DNA of 64,000 nucleotides from Ilex aquifolium. Its lineage: Eukaryota > Streptophyta > Magnoliopsida > Aquifoliales > Aquifoliaceae. Below the pieces are notes generated by a model that saw only the letters and a program-made list of their open reading frames with translations, was not told where the DNA came from and made no database searches. This document shows positions 22,787-33,496 of this stretch, in pieces. Every line of letters starts with the position of its first letter. Position 1 is the first letter of the stretch. Made by a program: the position numbers and the translations under genes. The stretch lies in the NCBI GenBank assembly GCA_951799425.1, contig OX637394.1, positions 39,263,001 to 39,327,000 on the forward strand. Direction: 5' to 3'.

Positions 22787-24922
22787 TATACTCTGATATT
22801 TGGGGACCTTCTCCTATTACTGTTCTGTCAGGTGCTCGATACTATGTGACATTTATAGATGACCATACTTGGGTCTACCTTTTGCATAGGAAGTCCGATG
22901 TACTCCCTGTCATCACTCAGTTTCTGCAGATGATTAAGACACAATTCGATTTCATTGTTCGTGCTCTTCATTCGGATAATGCCAAAGAATATGTTTGATG
23001 CCTTAGTGTCTCACCTTTCTTCCCAATGTATCCTTCAGCAGCTCACTTGTCCATATACTCCTAAGCAAAATAGAGTTGCTGAAAGGAAAAATATGAATCT
23101 GATAGAGATGGTACGTTTTATGCTTAGAGGTATGGGGGTACCAAAATCTTATTGGCATTTTGCTGTTTTGACTTCTTCCTTTCTGTGCAATCGTACACCG
23201 AGTCGTGTTCTTCAGCATAGGGCTCCCTTACAGGTCTTATTCCCTGAGCGGACATTTTTTCATGTCCCCCCTCGTGTTTTTGGCTGCACATGTTTTGTTC
23301 AGGATCGGTCTCCTACTCGCCATAAGCTTGATGATAAAGCGATTTGTTGTGTCTTTGTGGGCTATTGTCATCAGTCGAAGGGGTATCGGTGTTATGATCC
23401 TATTAGACGTCGTATGTATCATAGTCTAAATGTTACCTTTCTTGAGCATATTCTTTATTTTTCTTCCTGTCTTGTGTCTTCCCGTCCAGTTGATGATACT
23501 CCATTTGATTTTTCATTACCACAGGAACCAGAGTCATTGGTCACTATGACTACAGAGTCATCAATCTCTCCTCCTCGAGAGCCACTCATCCCTGTCAGTA
23601 CAGAGTCACCAGTCTATTTTCCTTTGCAGGTTTATGTTCGTTGTCCTCGCTCTCATCCCCCTGCTGATGTCCCCTCTACTCAGGCGATGCAGGTAATACT
23701 TCTCAGTTCGTTGAGCATATTGATGCACCTGTTGTTAGTATTGATGAGATTGCAGTCAGTTACTTTACCTGATGAGACATTGTCAGTGGAGGATGATGAT
23801 TTAGAGCGTCGTTATCCGCGGCGTAATCGCCGTCCAGTTGTTCGTTATAGTTGGACTGCCAGGATTTTATATCCGATCTCTGCTTATGTTTCTTATGATG
23901 ATCTGTCTCCTACATTTCGAGCTTATAGCATGGCCTTATCAGATACGCTGGTTCCTCGCTCTGTTTCAGAGGCTATGCGGGAACCCCAGTGGGTTCTTGT
24001 CATACAGACGGATATGGACGCTCTTCAGCGTAATCATACATGGGATCTTGTCTCTTTACCTTCAGGGGTGAAGCCTGTTGGCTGTCATTGGGTTTACACC
24101 CTGAAGTTTCTGGCGGATGGTACTATTGATCGTCACAAGACTAGGCTTGTGGCGAAGGGCTTTACTCAAGTACCAGGTCATGATTTTGGTGCTACCTTTG
24201 CCCCCGTGGCAAAATTGACTACTGTTCGATTAATTATTTCTCTGGTTGCGGAGTACTCTTGGCCTCTTCATCAGTTGGATGTGAAGAATGCATTTCTTCA
24301 CAGTGATCTGGACGAGATTATTTATATGGATGCACCACCGGGCTTTCGTGGTGAGGGGGAGTATGTTGGAAAGGTATGTCTACTGCGTAAGTCTCTTTAT
24401 GGACTGAAACAGTCACCACGAGCCTGGTTCTCTCGCTTTAGTGGTGTAGTTGTACGCTTAGGGTTCACCAGATGTCATTCTGATCATACATGCTTCATTC
24501 GACGGAATACTTCTGGACAGTGTGTCATCCTTTTGGTATATGTTGATGATATTATTATTATTGCAGATGATGTTTCTGGGACTGCGCAGGTCAAGGTAGA
24601 CCTTGGGAAGGCCTTCGATGTGAAGGACCTTGGATTTCTGCGATACTTTCTTGGAATTGAGGTTGCCCGTAGCAGCAGGGGTATTGTTCTTTCTCAGAGA
24701 AAGTATGTTCTGGATCTTCTTTCAGACACTGGGATGTTGGGGTGCAAACCGGCTTCATCACCCATGATTCCAAACCTGAAGCTTACTGCTGAAGGTAAGG
24801 AATTGAGAGATCCGACTATCTATCAGAGGTTGGTAGGTAGACTTATCTACCTAGCCAATACTAGGTCAGACATTTCATTCGCTGTCAGCCGAGTTAGTCA
24901 GTTCATGCACAGACTATGTTAG
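22654..24922 (+). pseudogene. Copia integrase core, reverse transcriptase and RNase H start
   Basis: The integrase core starts with FDLIYSDIWGP and ALHSDNAKEYV; a stop near 22998 breaks it, and the rest continues from 22955 in another frame with TPKQNRVAERKN. The 655-codon frame 22955-24922 includes RT motifs TRLVAKGFTQVPGHDF, QLDVKNAFLHSDL, SLYGLKQSPRAWF and the catalytic YVDDIIIIADD, then YFLGIEVARS and the start of the RNase H domain. A stop at 24922 ends it. Confidence 0.9.
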
Positions 24923-25490
24923 CCTCATCTTGATGCAGTTTATCATATTCTTCGGTACCTCAAGTCTTGTCCTGGACTTGGGTTGTTCTATGCATCAGGA
25001 TCTCAGACTGGTTCTCTAGCCTGTTATTCAGATTCAGATTATGGGGGAGCGTGTGACGGTCGATCTACTACGGGCTTCTGTGCTTTTCGAGGGACTCATC
25101 TTATCTCTTGGAAGAGCAAGAAGCAGTCAGTTGTATCTCGCACATCAACAGAGGCAGAATATCGGGCACTGGCACATATGAGATTATCTGGCTACGATCG
25201 ATTCTTGGCGAGTTGGGATTTCCAGTTACTTCTTCATCTACATTATATTGTGATAATCGATCTGCTATTTAGCTTGCTTCTGACTCTGTATTACACGAGA
25301 GGACGAAGCATATAGAGATCGATGTTCACTTTCTTCGGGAGAAGGTTAGCAGTGGTATTGTCACTCCATCGTTTGTAGGGACCAGTGATCAGGTTGCAGA
25401 TGTTTTCACCAAACCTGTCATTCTATCCATTCTTCGGGACTCCGTTGTCAAGCTTGGTTTAGTTGACATTTTTGCGCCTAACTTAAGGGG
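24923..25490 (+). pseudogene. Copia RNase H, 3' end
   Basis: Continuation of RNase H: CYSDSDYGGACDGRSTTGFC and SKKQSVVSRTSTEAEYRAL, then, after a frameshift near 25195, HFLREKV and DVFTKPV. These are the closing motifs of copia pol just ahead of the polypurine tract. Confidence 0.88.
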
Positions 25491-25493
25491 GAG

Positions 25494-25627
25494 TGTTGGA
25501 GTTATAGCAGCCTAGTTTATTAAAGTTTTCCCATTTTACCTTTTTATCCTTATTGTAACTTTTATTGACTATATATATTGGGGCTCTACACTTAGTTTGT
25601 ATCCTTTCACTTACATCTATCTCAAGT
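25494..25627 (+). repeat. Copia 3' LTR
   Basis: Starts TGTTGGAGTTATAGC after the polypurine tract; contains a TATATATATTGGGG stretch that may serve as its promoter. The exact end is uncertain by a few bases. Confidence 0.7.
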
Positions 25628-28102
25628 CGATTAATATTTTATCAGACAAATTAACATTCTTTACATTACATAACTATCTGTGTTGATTTACTCAATGTCA
25701 CAGCTTGTACAGATGCCAAGTGTTACACCTGGTGTCGTTGGTTAAAACACAAATGCGGCTGTTGCTGGATTCAAATTCTGATGTTTGACTGGCAGACACC
25801 ATTCTTTCAATGCAAATGGATGTCTTGAAATGAGTCAAATGGATGTCCCCCTACAATTAGTCCATTTGGGTGGCTGGTAGCATCTCGATTAGCCTATTCA
25901 GATTCAATATGATGTCAATACTAAGAAAATAATGTTCGTTTTGATTTTCTTTACCCCATCTTCTTAGCAGGTAATGTGCTATTATTTTTTCAATGGCTGT
26001 AGCTTAAATAATTTTTTCATTCGGTTGTGGCTCCAAGCCATTCCATGATTTCATTTTGTGCACAGATAGCCCAATTAGTCCATTATGGATATGAATTCAT
26101 GCTTCTTTAGCTTTGCATGGTATCTCATGTAGGCAATGGATCAGCATTCCCCATAATTGAGGCTCTGTCTTTTCGGAGTAGGGAAAGAGGTCATCATGTG
26201 AGTATCCATCATTAACCCTTTTACTAGGCCTATTTATATATTCATTTTACTGATACACTGACTGATCTTATGGATGATAAGCGGGCTAGACTTGTTCATT
26301 ATTTTCTTCTTTGGCCTGCAGTTTCGTATTGTATTATAAGCAGATAAACCAAGTTGGGTACTGAGTAGTTCTACTTTTGACATGGTTGTGGCTACATAAG
26401 CAAGATAAATCAGAACGGTCTTGAGGGCTGCCTAGAATGCCTGCGCTGGCCGGCTAAAACCAGTTTGATCAGAAGGTATATTGTATTTTGTACTAATTCA
26501 ACTTGCACTATTAAAATGGCACTGTTGCTGTTACGAAATCCGTGTTGATGCTATATAGTCTTTTTCTTTAGTGACAAATAACAGATTCTCTTTCACCAGA
26601 TCCTAATTTTCTCTCACTGTATTAAATGGCTTTTAGTTGCAAATGTGTTCAAAGGCAAAATCTCGTCATTGTTTTTATATACAAATAATAAAAAATAAAT
26701 CTGAGATCCATTTGTTTGTGCCTTTGTTTTTTCCTTAGGATCGGAATTGCTGAGCACAGTGGCGATTCATTTTGCTAGAGTTCTAATCAAGAGCTGACCC
26801 ACATGGCCAGTTGATTACTTGAAGCTATTCAGCAAAAAAGCTACCCAGATTCTAGATTGCCAGAATGAGCCTCTCCAAAATGGGGCTAAAGCTGTCTACA
26901 ATAGTAATACCCCTCATCTCCCCAAGCTGGCTAAATGTGAGAACCTCCTACACTGGGTTCAATTTTTTAAATGACTAACAGGCTTAGTAAAGATTTTTCT
27001 GTTCCTTTTTTTCATTTTCTCGCAATAAGTCTTCTGTAATTTTTTATTTTTGCTTTTTTTACTTGCTAACCTTTCACTAATATATAATGAAAATGTCAAC
27101 CATATCTCTGTTTGGGTTTTGGTGCATTGTTTATTTTGGCATGCAAAGTGCAGAATAACTTAATACACCATCAACTTTATAATAATAATTGACTTATCCA
27201 TGCCTACTTTTGTCTCCTTCCCTTGTCCTGTCTTCCTGAATCTCATGGGTATACGAAAGGTTTATGTAACCTATATTCCATTAAGCAAGGCTTATGTCAA
27301 CTCTTTGTAATTTTTTACTTGCTAAAAAACAAAAGTTTGTACTATTCACAGGCAGCTTCTCTTTGTTTTTACAACTTTTGTATACTCATACACGCTTGAA
27401 TTTATTTAAAGAGGCAAAAGTTGTAGTTTTGTGCAAATATGTGTTTTGGTTGAGATTCTCTGAACGAACAAATCCGTGCTACTTATTATAAGAAAAAAGT
27501 CTTGATAAGCATATGATAGTGCTTTTTCCCCAAGTTCTCTGTTCCCAAATTACCAGTGTCTCCATAAACTCTTGATTTAGATCTACTCTAGCACAGTTTC
27601 ACAATTTCTCTCGATGTATGATAAACTGTGTATCGGTGAGGACCAACATATATCTAATGGGTTCCACTTAAAGAGATAAATTAAGAAAAAATGTATTCAA
27701 GGATCTCACCGCCCCACAAAATCCGATCTTCCCTCATTTAGTGGTAGAAATTCAGGAGTTAAATTGTCACTTACACTAGCAAGTCCAGGACTTAGCGTGC
27801 ACACTAGCATATTGACTGTAGATGAAAGGTGCCCTCCTGCACTGCAGGCCCTTTTTTTTATCAGTTGCAGCCAAGTTTAGTGAACCTTTTTCAATGCAGA
27901 CCCTCTTCTATCACAGTCAGCCAAGTTGAGTTAACACATGACAATAAAATTGGAGCTGAAAGAGTTAGGAATCTATCAGAAACTGTCAAGAAAAACAGGC
28001 CAGACGGCTTAGTTCATATGTACCTACCCAACTTACACCAAGGCATTTTTAAAGACACTTGTAAGATACAAGCAAAATATTCCTTCCTCATTTGCAGACA
28101 TC
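25628..28102. other. Intergenic upstream of the peptide gene; possible spliced noncoding transcript
   Basis: No coding gene recognised. One stretch of higher GC at about 26730-26970 is preceded by an acceptor-like TTTTTTCCTTAG and has no long frame. It could be an exon of a noncoding RNA or an old gene remnant; this is a weak suggestion. Confidence 0.25.
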
Positions 28103-28125
28103 TTGACTTAACCAACTATTTGACT
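28103..28125 (+). promoter_or_regulatory. Paired W-boxes of the CEP-like gene
   Basis: TTGACT occurs at 28103-28108 and 28120-28125, about 30-50 bases upstream of the TATA box, with another at 27812-27817. TTGAC[C/T] is the core bound by WRKY factors. Function here is inferred from position. Confidence 0.45.
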
Positions 28126-28155
28126 CTCTCTCTCCCCCTCCCCCCCATATGTACC

Positions 28156-28162
28156 TATATAA
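28156..28162 (+). promoter_or_regulatory. TATA box of the CEP-like gene
   Basis: TATATAA at 28156-28162 (CCTATATAAGC), about 123 bases before the start codon, followed by a pyrimidine-rich leader. This predicts transcription start near 28,190. Confidence 0.75.
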
Positions 28163-28284
28163 GCATATCACTCTCCAATTCTTCCCATCCAAGAGTCTAT
28201 TCCATTTCTAGTCTGTTTTTGACATAACCCCTCAAATCTCAAGCTTCAGTCTCTGTTTCCTATCTAGCTCTCTCAGCATTCTAC

Positions 28285-28539
28285 ATGGCTCCCTTAAGAT
28301 TGCTTTCATGTGTTTTGATCCTTCTTGTAGTTTGCTATGCACCATCTTTAGAAGCAAGGAAGCTCTTGAGCATTCAGACACAGGAAGTTCCTACTCTGGA
28401 TGGAAATCGAGTCCTAAGTCCCCTTCCAAAGGGCACTACACTTTCCTCCCCGAGTGGTAAAGGACATGCAGTCGCCATTGATGAAAGGCAAATGGATCGC
28501 GTTTTGCAATCGGTCCCAAGTCCTGGAGTTGGCCATTAA
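28285..28539 (+). CDS. Secreted signalling peptide precursor, CEP family (group II-like)
   Basis: 84 residues, intronless. Residues 1-24 form a signal peptide with hydrophobic core LLSCVLILLVVCY and a cleavage context ending SLEA, followed by RKLLS, common just after the signal in plant peptide precursors. The middle is variable. The C-terminus ends QSVPSPGVGH, whose SPGVGH tail is the hallmark of C-terminally encoded peptides (CEPs), which are cut out, hydroxylated on proline and sensed by CEPR receptor kinases at the cell surface. The upstream residues lack the FRPT of group I CEPs, so a CEP13/14/15-like group II member is the best reading; the related PIP/PIPL family (SGPS..G.GH) is the alternative. 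TATA box and two W-boxes lie just upstream. Only one peptide copy is present. Confidence 0.8.
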   Translation: MAPLRLLSCVLILLVVCYAPSLEARKLLSIQTQEVPTLDGNRVLSPLPKGTTLSSPSGKGHAVAIDERQMDRVLQSVPSPGVGH

Positions 28540-29833
28540 ACTCATATACTGCTGCATTTGCTCCACTCAACTTTCTTGGGTTTTTGCTTTTAGGTTATTG
28601 TATACATGATATATTCTACTTGATTCAGAAAAACTTTTGTTGTTTTATGCTTTCCGGAGGGTTTTGTTTTTGATAGGTTTGGTGTATACGGAAACAATGT
28701 AAAGAGTGTATACTTTATCCTACCATTTCTTGATACTAAGAAAGAAAATTTGAGTTTCATCAACTATACAAATAATTGAAAAATTGTCGTATTCGTGTTA
28801 TAGGAGGGAATGAGAATGATTTTTGGACTCAAACTTGTCGTTACGTATCGCTTATGTGAATTAGTAGTTGTTGTACCTTTATGTCCAATATGGTAAACAT
28901 TAGCGAGTTAGTAACCATGGTTTGATTGGGTGGGTCAGATTTTTTTTTTTTGAGATAAGAAATTTATTTGAATAGAATATATGTTTTGCAACCACCAGCA
29001 AGATGTTATTTTATTTCATATTGCATGAACCTATGTAAAGTTGAATTTTGGACTTCTCTAGGAGGGGATATCTGAAATAGAAATTACGATTGAATCCTTG
29101 TCTTCGTTTCAAATTCGACCACTTGATATTGTTTTTTAGTAATTAATTGAACTCAATGGTTAGCATTAGAGAGCTAGTAACCATGGTTTGACTGGGCAGG
29201 TTGGAAAATAGTTTTTTTATATAAAGAAATTATTCAAATAGATGATGCATTTTGCAACCACCACCAGCAAAATTATTAGTTTATTTCATATTGCATGAAC
29301 CTATCTAAAGTTGAATTTTGGACTTTTTGTAGGAGGGTAATACCTCACATAAGATTCTGTACAGTTTGATATGGTCTACTAGTTTATTTATATAACCAAC
29401 ACAAAGAAACCCTAATGTAATATTATCATAATAATAATAATAATACAACAGTCACATCGTCGTCTATTGATGGTGTGATTAAAATTGTATTTGCTAGGCA
29501 TTTTCCACTCTAATCTACCCCATAATGATTAACTAAATAATCTAACAAAAGAAGAACAATTCATTCAATTTGGGCTTTCCTCTTTAATTATTTTAGGAAA
29601 AGAAATGTTTGGTTTTAATTAGGGGTGGCAAACTGGCAATTGTAACCCATAACCCACCAATCCGTCTAATCCGTCCATGAATAAATGGATTGGATACCTA
29701 TTTTTATTAATATGAATTATAATTGGGTTGGGTATTATTATTTGGTAATCCTTTTATTTTGCCTGAAAATCTAAAGGTAAATAATACATATCACAACTGT
29801 TTCAATATTTTAAGAATATTCTTTTAAAAACTA
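28540..29833. other. 3' flank of the peptide gene with a ~258-bp tandem duplication
   Basis: 28540-28760 is likely 3' UTR. Two diverged copies of a block lie at about 28890-29070 and 29156-29343. 29620-29760 contains AGGGGTGGCAA-type sequence common at ends of plant DNA transposons, but no boundaries were found. Confidence 0.45.
28890..29343 (+). repeat. Two-copy direct repeat, period ~258 bp
   Basis: Shared stretches are AGTAACCATGGTTTGA, TTTTGCAACCACCA, CATATTGCATGAACCTAT and AAAGTTGAATTTTGGACTT, in the same order in both copies, with small indels. Confidence 0.85.
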
Positions 29834-30783
29834 ACGTGTCGTTTGGTAACATGATGTTTTTGTTTTTTTTACTACTCCGTTTTGAAAATAAGGCTAAAAT
29901 ATAGAAACATCTAAAATGATGTTTTTGAAAACAACCAAAAAAAAATACGCACGCCCTTCAGCCCACCCTTTAATGAGGTCTTACATTCGAATCTTGTTAA
30001 CACCAACATTTAGAACTTTTGGTTGAAAGTATAAAAGGGTCATTTCCCTCTTCTACCTACCTATTGCTCACCCAACATTTCACTCTCTCGTCTGTGTCTC
30101 TCTAAGAAGAGTTGCCTCTCATCTCCTCTCTCTCGTCTTCTTTGCGAAGACTCCTAAGCTGAACTTTTGGTGGGTTTTGGTGGTGGTGGGTGATGTTTCG
30201 GTGGTTGGTGGTGGTAGATTTTGCTTGGTTAGGTGTTTGGTGGCTAGATGATGATGGGTTTTGGTGGCGAGTGATGTATCGGTGGGGTTTTGGTGGTGGT
30301 GGGTTTTGCTTGGTTTGGTGTTGGGTGGTGGGTTTTGCTTGGTTTTGGTGTTTGGTTTCGATGGTGGTGGGTTTCGGGGATGGGGGTGGGTTTCAGTGGT
30401 GGTGGTGGGTTTCAGGGTTACAGGGATTGTGGCCTTGTGGCCTTGTGGGGGATGGGTTTCAGTGGTGGTGGTGGTGGGGTTGGGTGGTGGTGAATTTCAG
30501 GGGAAGGGTTGTGGGGGTGGGTATCGGTGGTGGGTGTGGGTTTCGGTGGTGGGTGTGGGAGTTTGGTGGTGGTAGGTGGTTGGGTGTTTGGTGGTGGTGT
30601 TGGGTGGTGAATTTTTGGTATAACATCAAACATATTTTTTATTTTTGTTTTTATAATTTTTTAAATATAAATGACTACCAAACATGTTTTATATTTTTAA
30701 TTTTTATCAAAAACAAAACAAAAATTAATTTTATTTTTTTAATAAAAAAAACGTAAAAACGAAAACGTTACCAAACGCACTAA
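29834..30783. mobile_element. Non-autonomous TIR element carrying a G-rich minisatellite
   Basis: The left end GTGTCGTTTGGTAACATG and the right end, read in reverse, GTGCGTTTGGTAACG are matching terminal inverted repeats. Poly-T/poly-A and AAAAACGA-like sequence extends the similarity inward. There is no transposase. Inside, 30060-30170 is a CT-rich stretch resembling a gene leader and 30172-30612 is a TGG-rich minisatellite. No clear target duplication was seen, so the superfamily (hAT or Mutator-like) is open. Confidence 0.6.
30172..30612 (+). repeat. TGG/GGGTTT minisatellite with G-quadruplex potential
   Basis: Repeated GGTGGTGGGTTTTGG-like units. 30369-30390 has four G-runs (GGG, GGGG, GGGGG, GGG) with loops of 4, 2 and 1 bases, an ideal quadruplex pattern. 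Long open frames on both strands here are composition artefacts. Confidence 0.85.
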
Positions 30784-31001
30784 GTAAATGAGAGTTGCTT
30801 AACTACCATCAATATTCTATTAAATTTTAGTTCTATTTGTGTTTTGTTGGCAAATCTTAGTACAATCTGGTCTATGTTCTAACGGGACCAGAAAATATTC
30901 AATGTAAATGTCATAAATTATTTAATAAATACATGTAAAAATTATTAATATTTATAAAATTTCATAGAATTCACTAATCTTATATGTTATTTAATGACGT
31001 G

Positions 31002-31272
31002 AAGTTAGAGCTGATAATCGAATTGAGCTTTGTGAGTTTCGATTTCGTTTTTCTAAACGAGCCAAAAAAATTATTCAACTCCGAATCGAGTCTAAAACGA
31101 GCCGAGCCCGAACAGCTCAACTATTTTACATATAAACGAGCAGAGTTTTGTGAGTTCGAGTCGAACTTTTTAGGCTCATTTTTCTAAACGAATGAACCGA
31201 GCTCAAATCGAACCCTACACGAGTCGAATTCAAACTAAACCTGAGTAGTTTAACTCGATTATCAATCTTACA
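31002..31272. mobile_element. Small TIR element rich in CGAGC/GCTCG motifs
   Basis: The ends GATAATCGAATTGAGCT and (reversed) GATAATCGAGTTAAACT form inverted termini. The body has repeated CGAGCC and GAACCGAGCTC words typical of a common family of short plant repeats. No coding content. Confidence 0.55.
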
Positions 31273-31464
31273 TGAAATCACCATTATTTTGAATATTTTC
31301 CAGTGCAAACGAGTAAAAATCTTGTGTTGTTTGCTAACCCTTCAAAGACTGGTGGTCCCACTTAGTCATGTCAATGGATAGAATTTGGTTTTAATTTAAA
31401 TTCAGTTAATTGGATTTTATTGGTATGTTTTTTTTGTTAATTCAAAACTAAATCCTAATCTTTT

Positions 31465-31605
31465 GTAGCGTAATAGTGTGTGTATCTTGGTGTAATAGTG
31501 TGTATATTTTGGTGTAATATGTGTGTGTATTTTGGTGTATATGTGTGTGTATTTTGGTGTAACAGTATGTGTTTATTTTGGTATCATAGTATGTGTCTAT
31601 TAAGA
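31465..31605 (+). repeat. Tandem repeat, ~25-bp unit (GTGTGTATTTTGGTGTAAT)
   Basis: Five to six imperfect copies of a TGTGTNTATTTTGGTGTAA theme. Confidence 0.85.
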
Positions 31606-33496
31606 ATTTTAATTTTTTTATTGGATTAATTAGTTTAACCAACCCATTATAACTCAACCCGTTAAAAATAAATTGGATTTTAATAGTCCCACTTGGACCC
31701 ATTATAACCCAACACAGATCAGACTCGAACAAGCCTTCACGAAAGCCTATTTCGAACCGAATCCAAATAACTTTATTATATAGTCCTACTTTGACCGAGT
31801 AAACCCATGTTGCTAGCACTTCTTAATAATATTATCCTTAGGATCAACTAAGCTTAGCACGATGTATTCATTACTTGGATACACGTTGTGTGTGATTGAG
31901 ATAGGCACCTAACCATGCCAAAATGACCCTTTAGGCCATTGTTCTGTTACTCTCCAAGCTTCTTAAAAAAAAAAAAAAAAAAATCATAAACCCAAGCGTT
32001 TTGAGTTTGAATTTCTATAACCACTTAAGTCAGACCATGATACTAGTTTAGGCATAGATAACATGCCTTTGATCGAACTGGACCGGATTGAAGAAAAAAT
32101 TAGTGAAGGTGTTTGTAAGTTAACCCGGATATCTCCGATTGTTCACGTCAACGTGTTTTTCTACAAAAATATGGTCCCTACCGTTAAAGCAATGACCCGG
32201 AAGCCCGGTGATTCATCGGGCCATGGCCAATCTGACTTTGCCATATGGTGGTCCCTTAGCCTTTGATAGAGCAATGATATCTTTCTAAGATTTTAGCACC
32301 GATGTATCCTATATGTAGTTCGATTTATTCGAAGTATCTCAATGGTGTAACAGACCTGGCTCAATCCCGACCCTCACATTAATACCACAACTATGAAATT
32401 TATTGTGTCATCTACCATGGATTATCAACATGCCAAATCTGTCACAGGAACAGATTGGAGCTCACCAGATGAAACAGTCCCATTAAACAAGCCCATAATA
32501 TCTGCAAAAGAATTTCTCAATCACATGCTTCTTCTTGAACTACCACTTTCAATGTAGGTACACACAGTAATGGAAGAGATGATAGAGTCATTTAATTTTT
32601 GTTTTTTTGTTTGAAATATCATTTTTCTACCTACTCTGCCGAAGGGGAAGAAGGTGTAGGTTGATCTCACCGAAGGAGGACTGAAGGAGCATTCATTTCA
32701 GCTTTTCTTACACTTCAAACTTAATTATTCACAGTTCGGATACAAAACTGACATAAATTGAAAGACAGTGCAAGCTTTGTTATGCCGAAATCTAAATGTT
32801 AAGCGACGCTTTCAAATGCCACCTATTTCAGTCGCATCCATCTTCATAACTATCTAGTTACGTGTTTTCAATTCTTAATGAGTGAAAGCTTTGTCTATTT
32901 TTGGTTTCTATCTGTTTGATAATAACTATCTCCAGCATGTGTGGACCTGAAATGAATATGTATAGATCAATCTTATTTATGTGATTCACTCTTTAAAATA
33001 TACCATTCAGGAAAGGTATGGTTACATGGCGCTCTAAGGAGGAGATTTGTAAAAAAAAAAAATCGACCCATCCACCAACCAAGCAAAGCAAGCTAGCCAG
33101 CAAAGATTGACACAGTTGCTATTGGGGACTTTCCCAGAGATGGGAGTGCTTCTGAGGATTCACCTCTAAAACTTGAAAGAGGGTCATACACTAGGCCCCA
33201 ACACAACCAGGAATCGTATTAATATACAGCTAACAATCCCCCTAGGATTCTATGAATTTTCAAAGGTTGTTCCCACACTACAGTCTACCCACTTTACTTT
33301 TCAAATCAACACGAGACAAAAAGCCCACACTCAGCAACCAGGCTCACCATGGCTGATGGCACCCATGTTTCTACGTTTTTACTCAGAATATCAAGCCAGT
33401 GGCCTCCAGTTCAATCCTTCCATGTCGTGGGCCTAAATATAGGCGACAATTTGGATCTTTTCATATAACAAATCAATGATCAATCCAAGTTTAAGA
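31606..33496. other. Intergenic; downstream flank of the GIL1-like gene
   Basis: No recognised gene. 32063-32266 is a 67-codon frame with no identifiable motif and no start or codon support. Bases just below 33497 are the 3' UTR of the GIL1-like gene on the minus strand. Confidence 0.4.

Larger units (their letters stand above)
21233..25627 (+). mobile_element. Ty1/copia retrotransposon, broken, with a truncated 5' LTR
   Basis: Copia order gag, protease, integrase, RT, RNase H on the plus strand. The 3' LTR starts TGTTGGAGTTATAGCAGCC at 25494, right after the polypurine tract AACTTAAGGGGGAG, and probably ends near 25624-25627 (about 130 bp). The 5' LTR begins identically at 21233 but stops after about 50 bp and is joined directly to mid-gag, so the primer-binding site and gag start are lost. 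CGATT at 21228-21232 and 25628-25632 is a possible target duplication. Confidence 0.9.

Noticed and set aside
27829..28227. 132-codon open frame upstream of the CEP-like gene
   Set aside because: It covers the promoter, TATA box and leader of that gene and has no recognisable domain.
30190..30756. A 188-codon Trp/Gly/Val-rich open frame and its antisense Pro/His-rich frame
   Set aside because: Both are produced by the TGG minisatellite; no domain, no promoter, and three frames are open at once.
32063..32266. Small gene of 67 codons
   Set aside because: No conserved motif, no promoter, and no neighbouring exon could be found.
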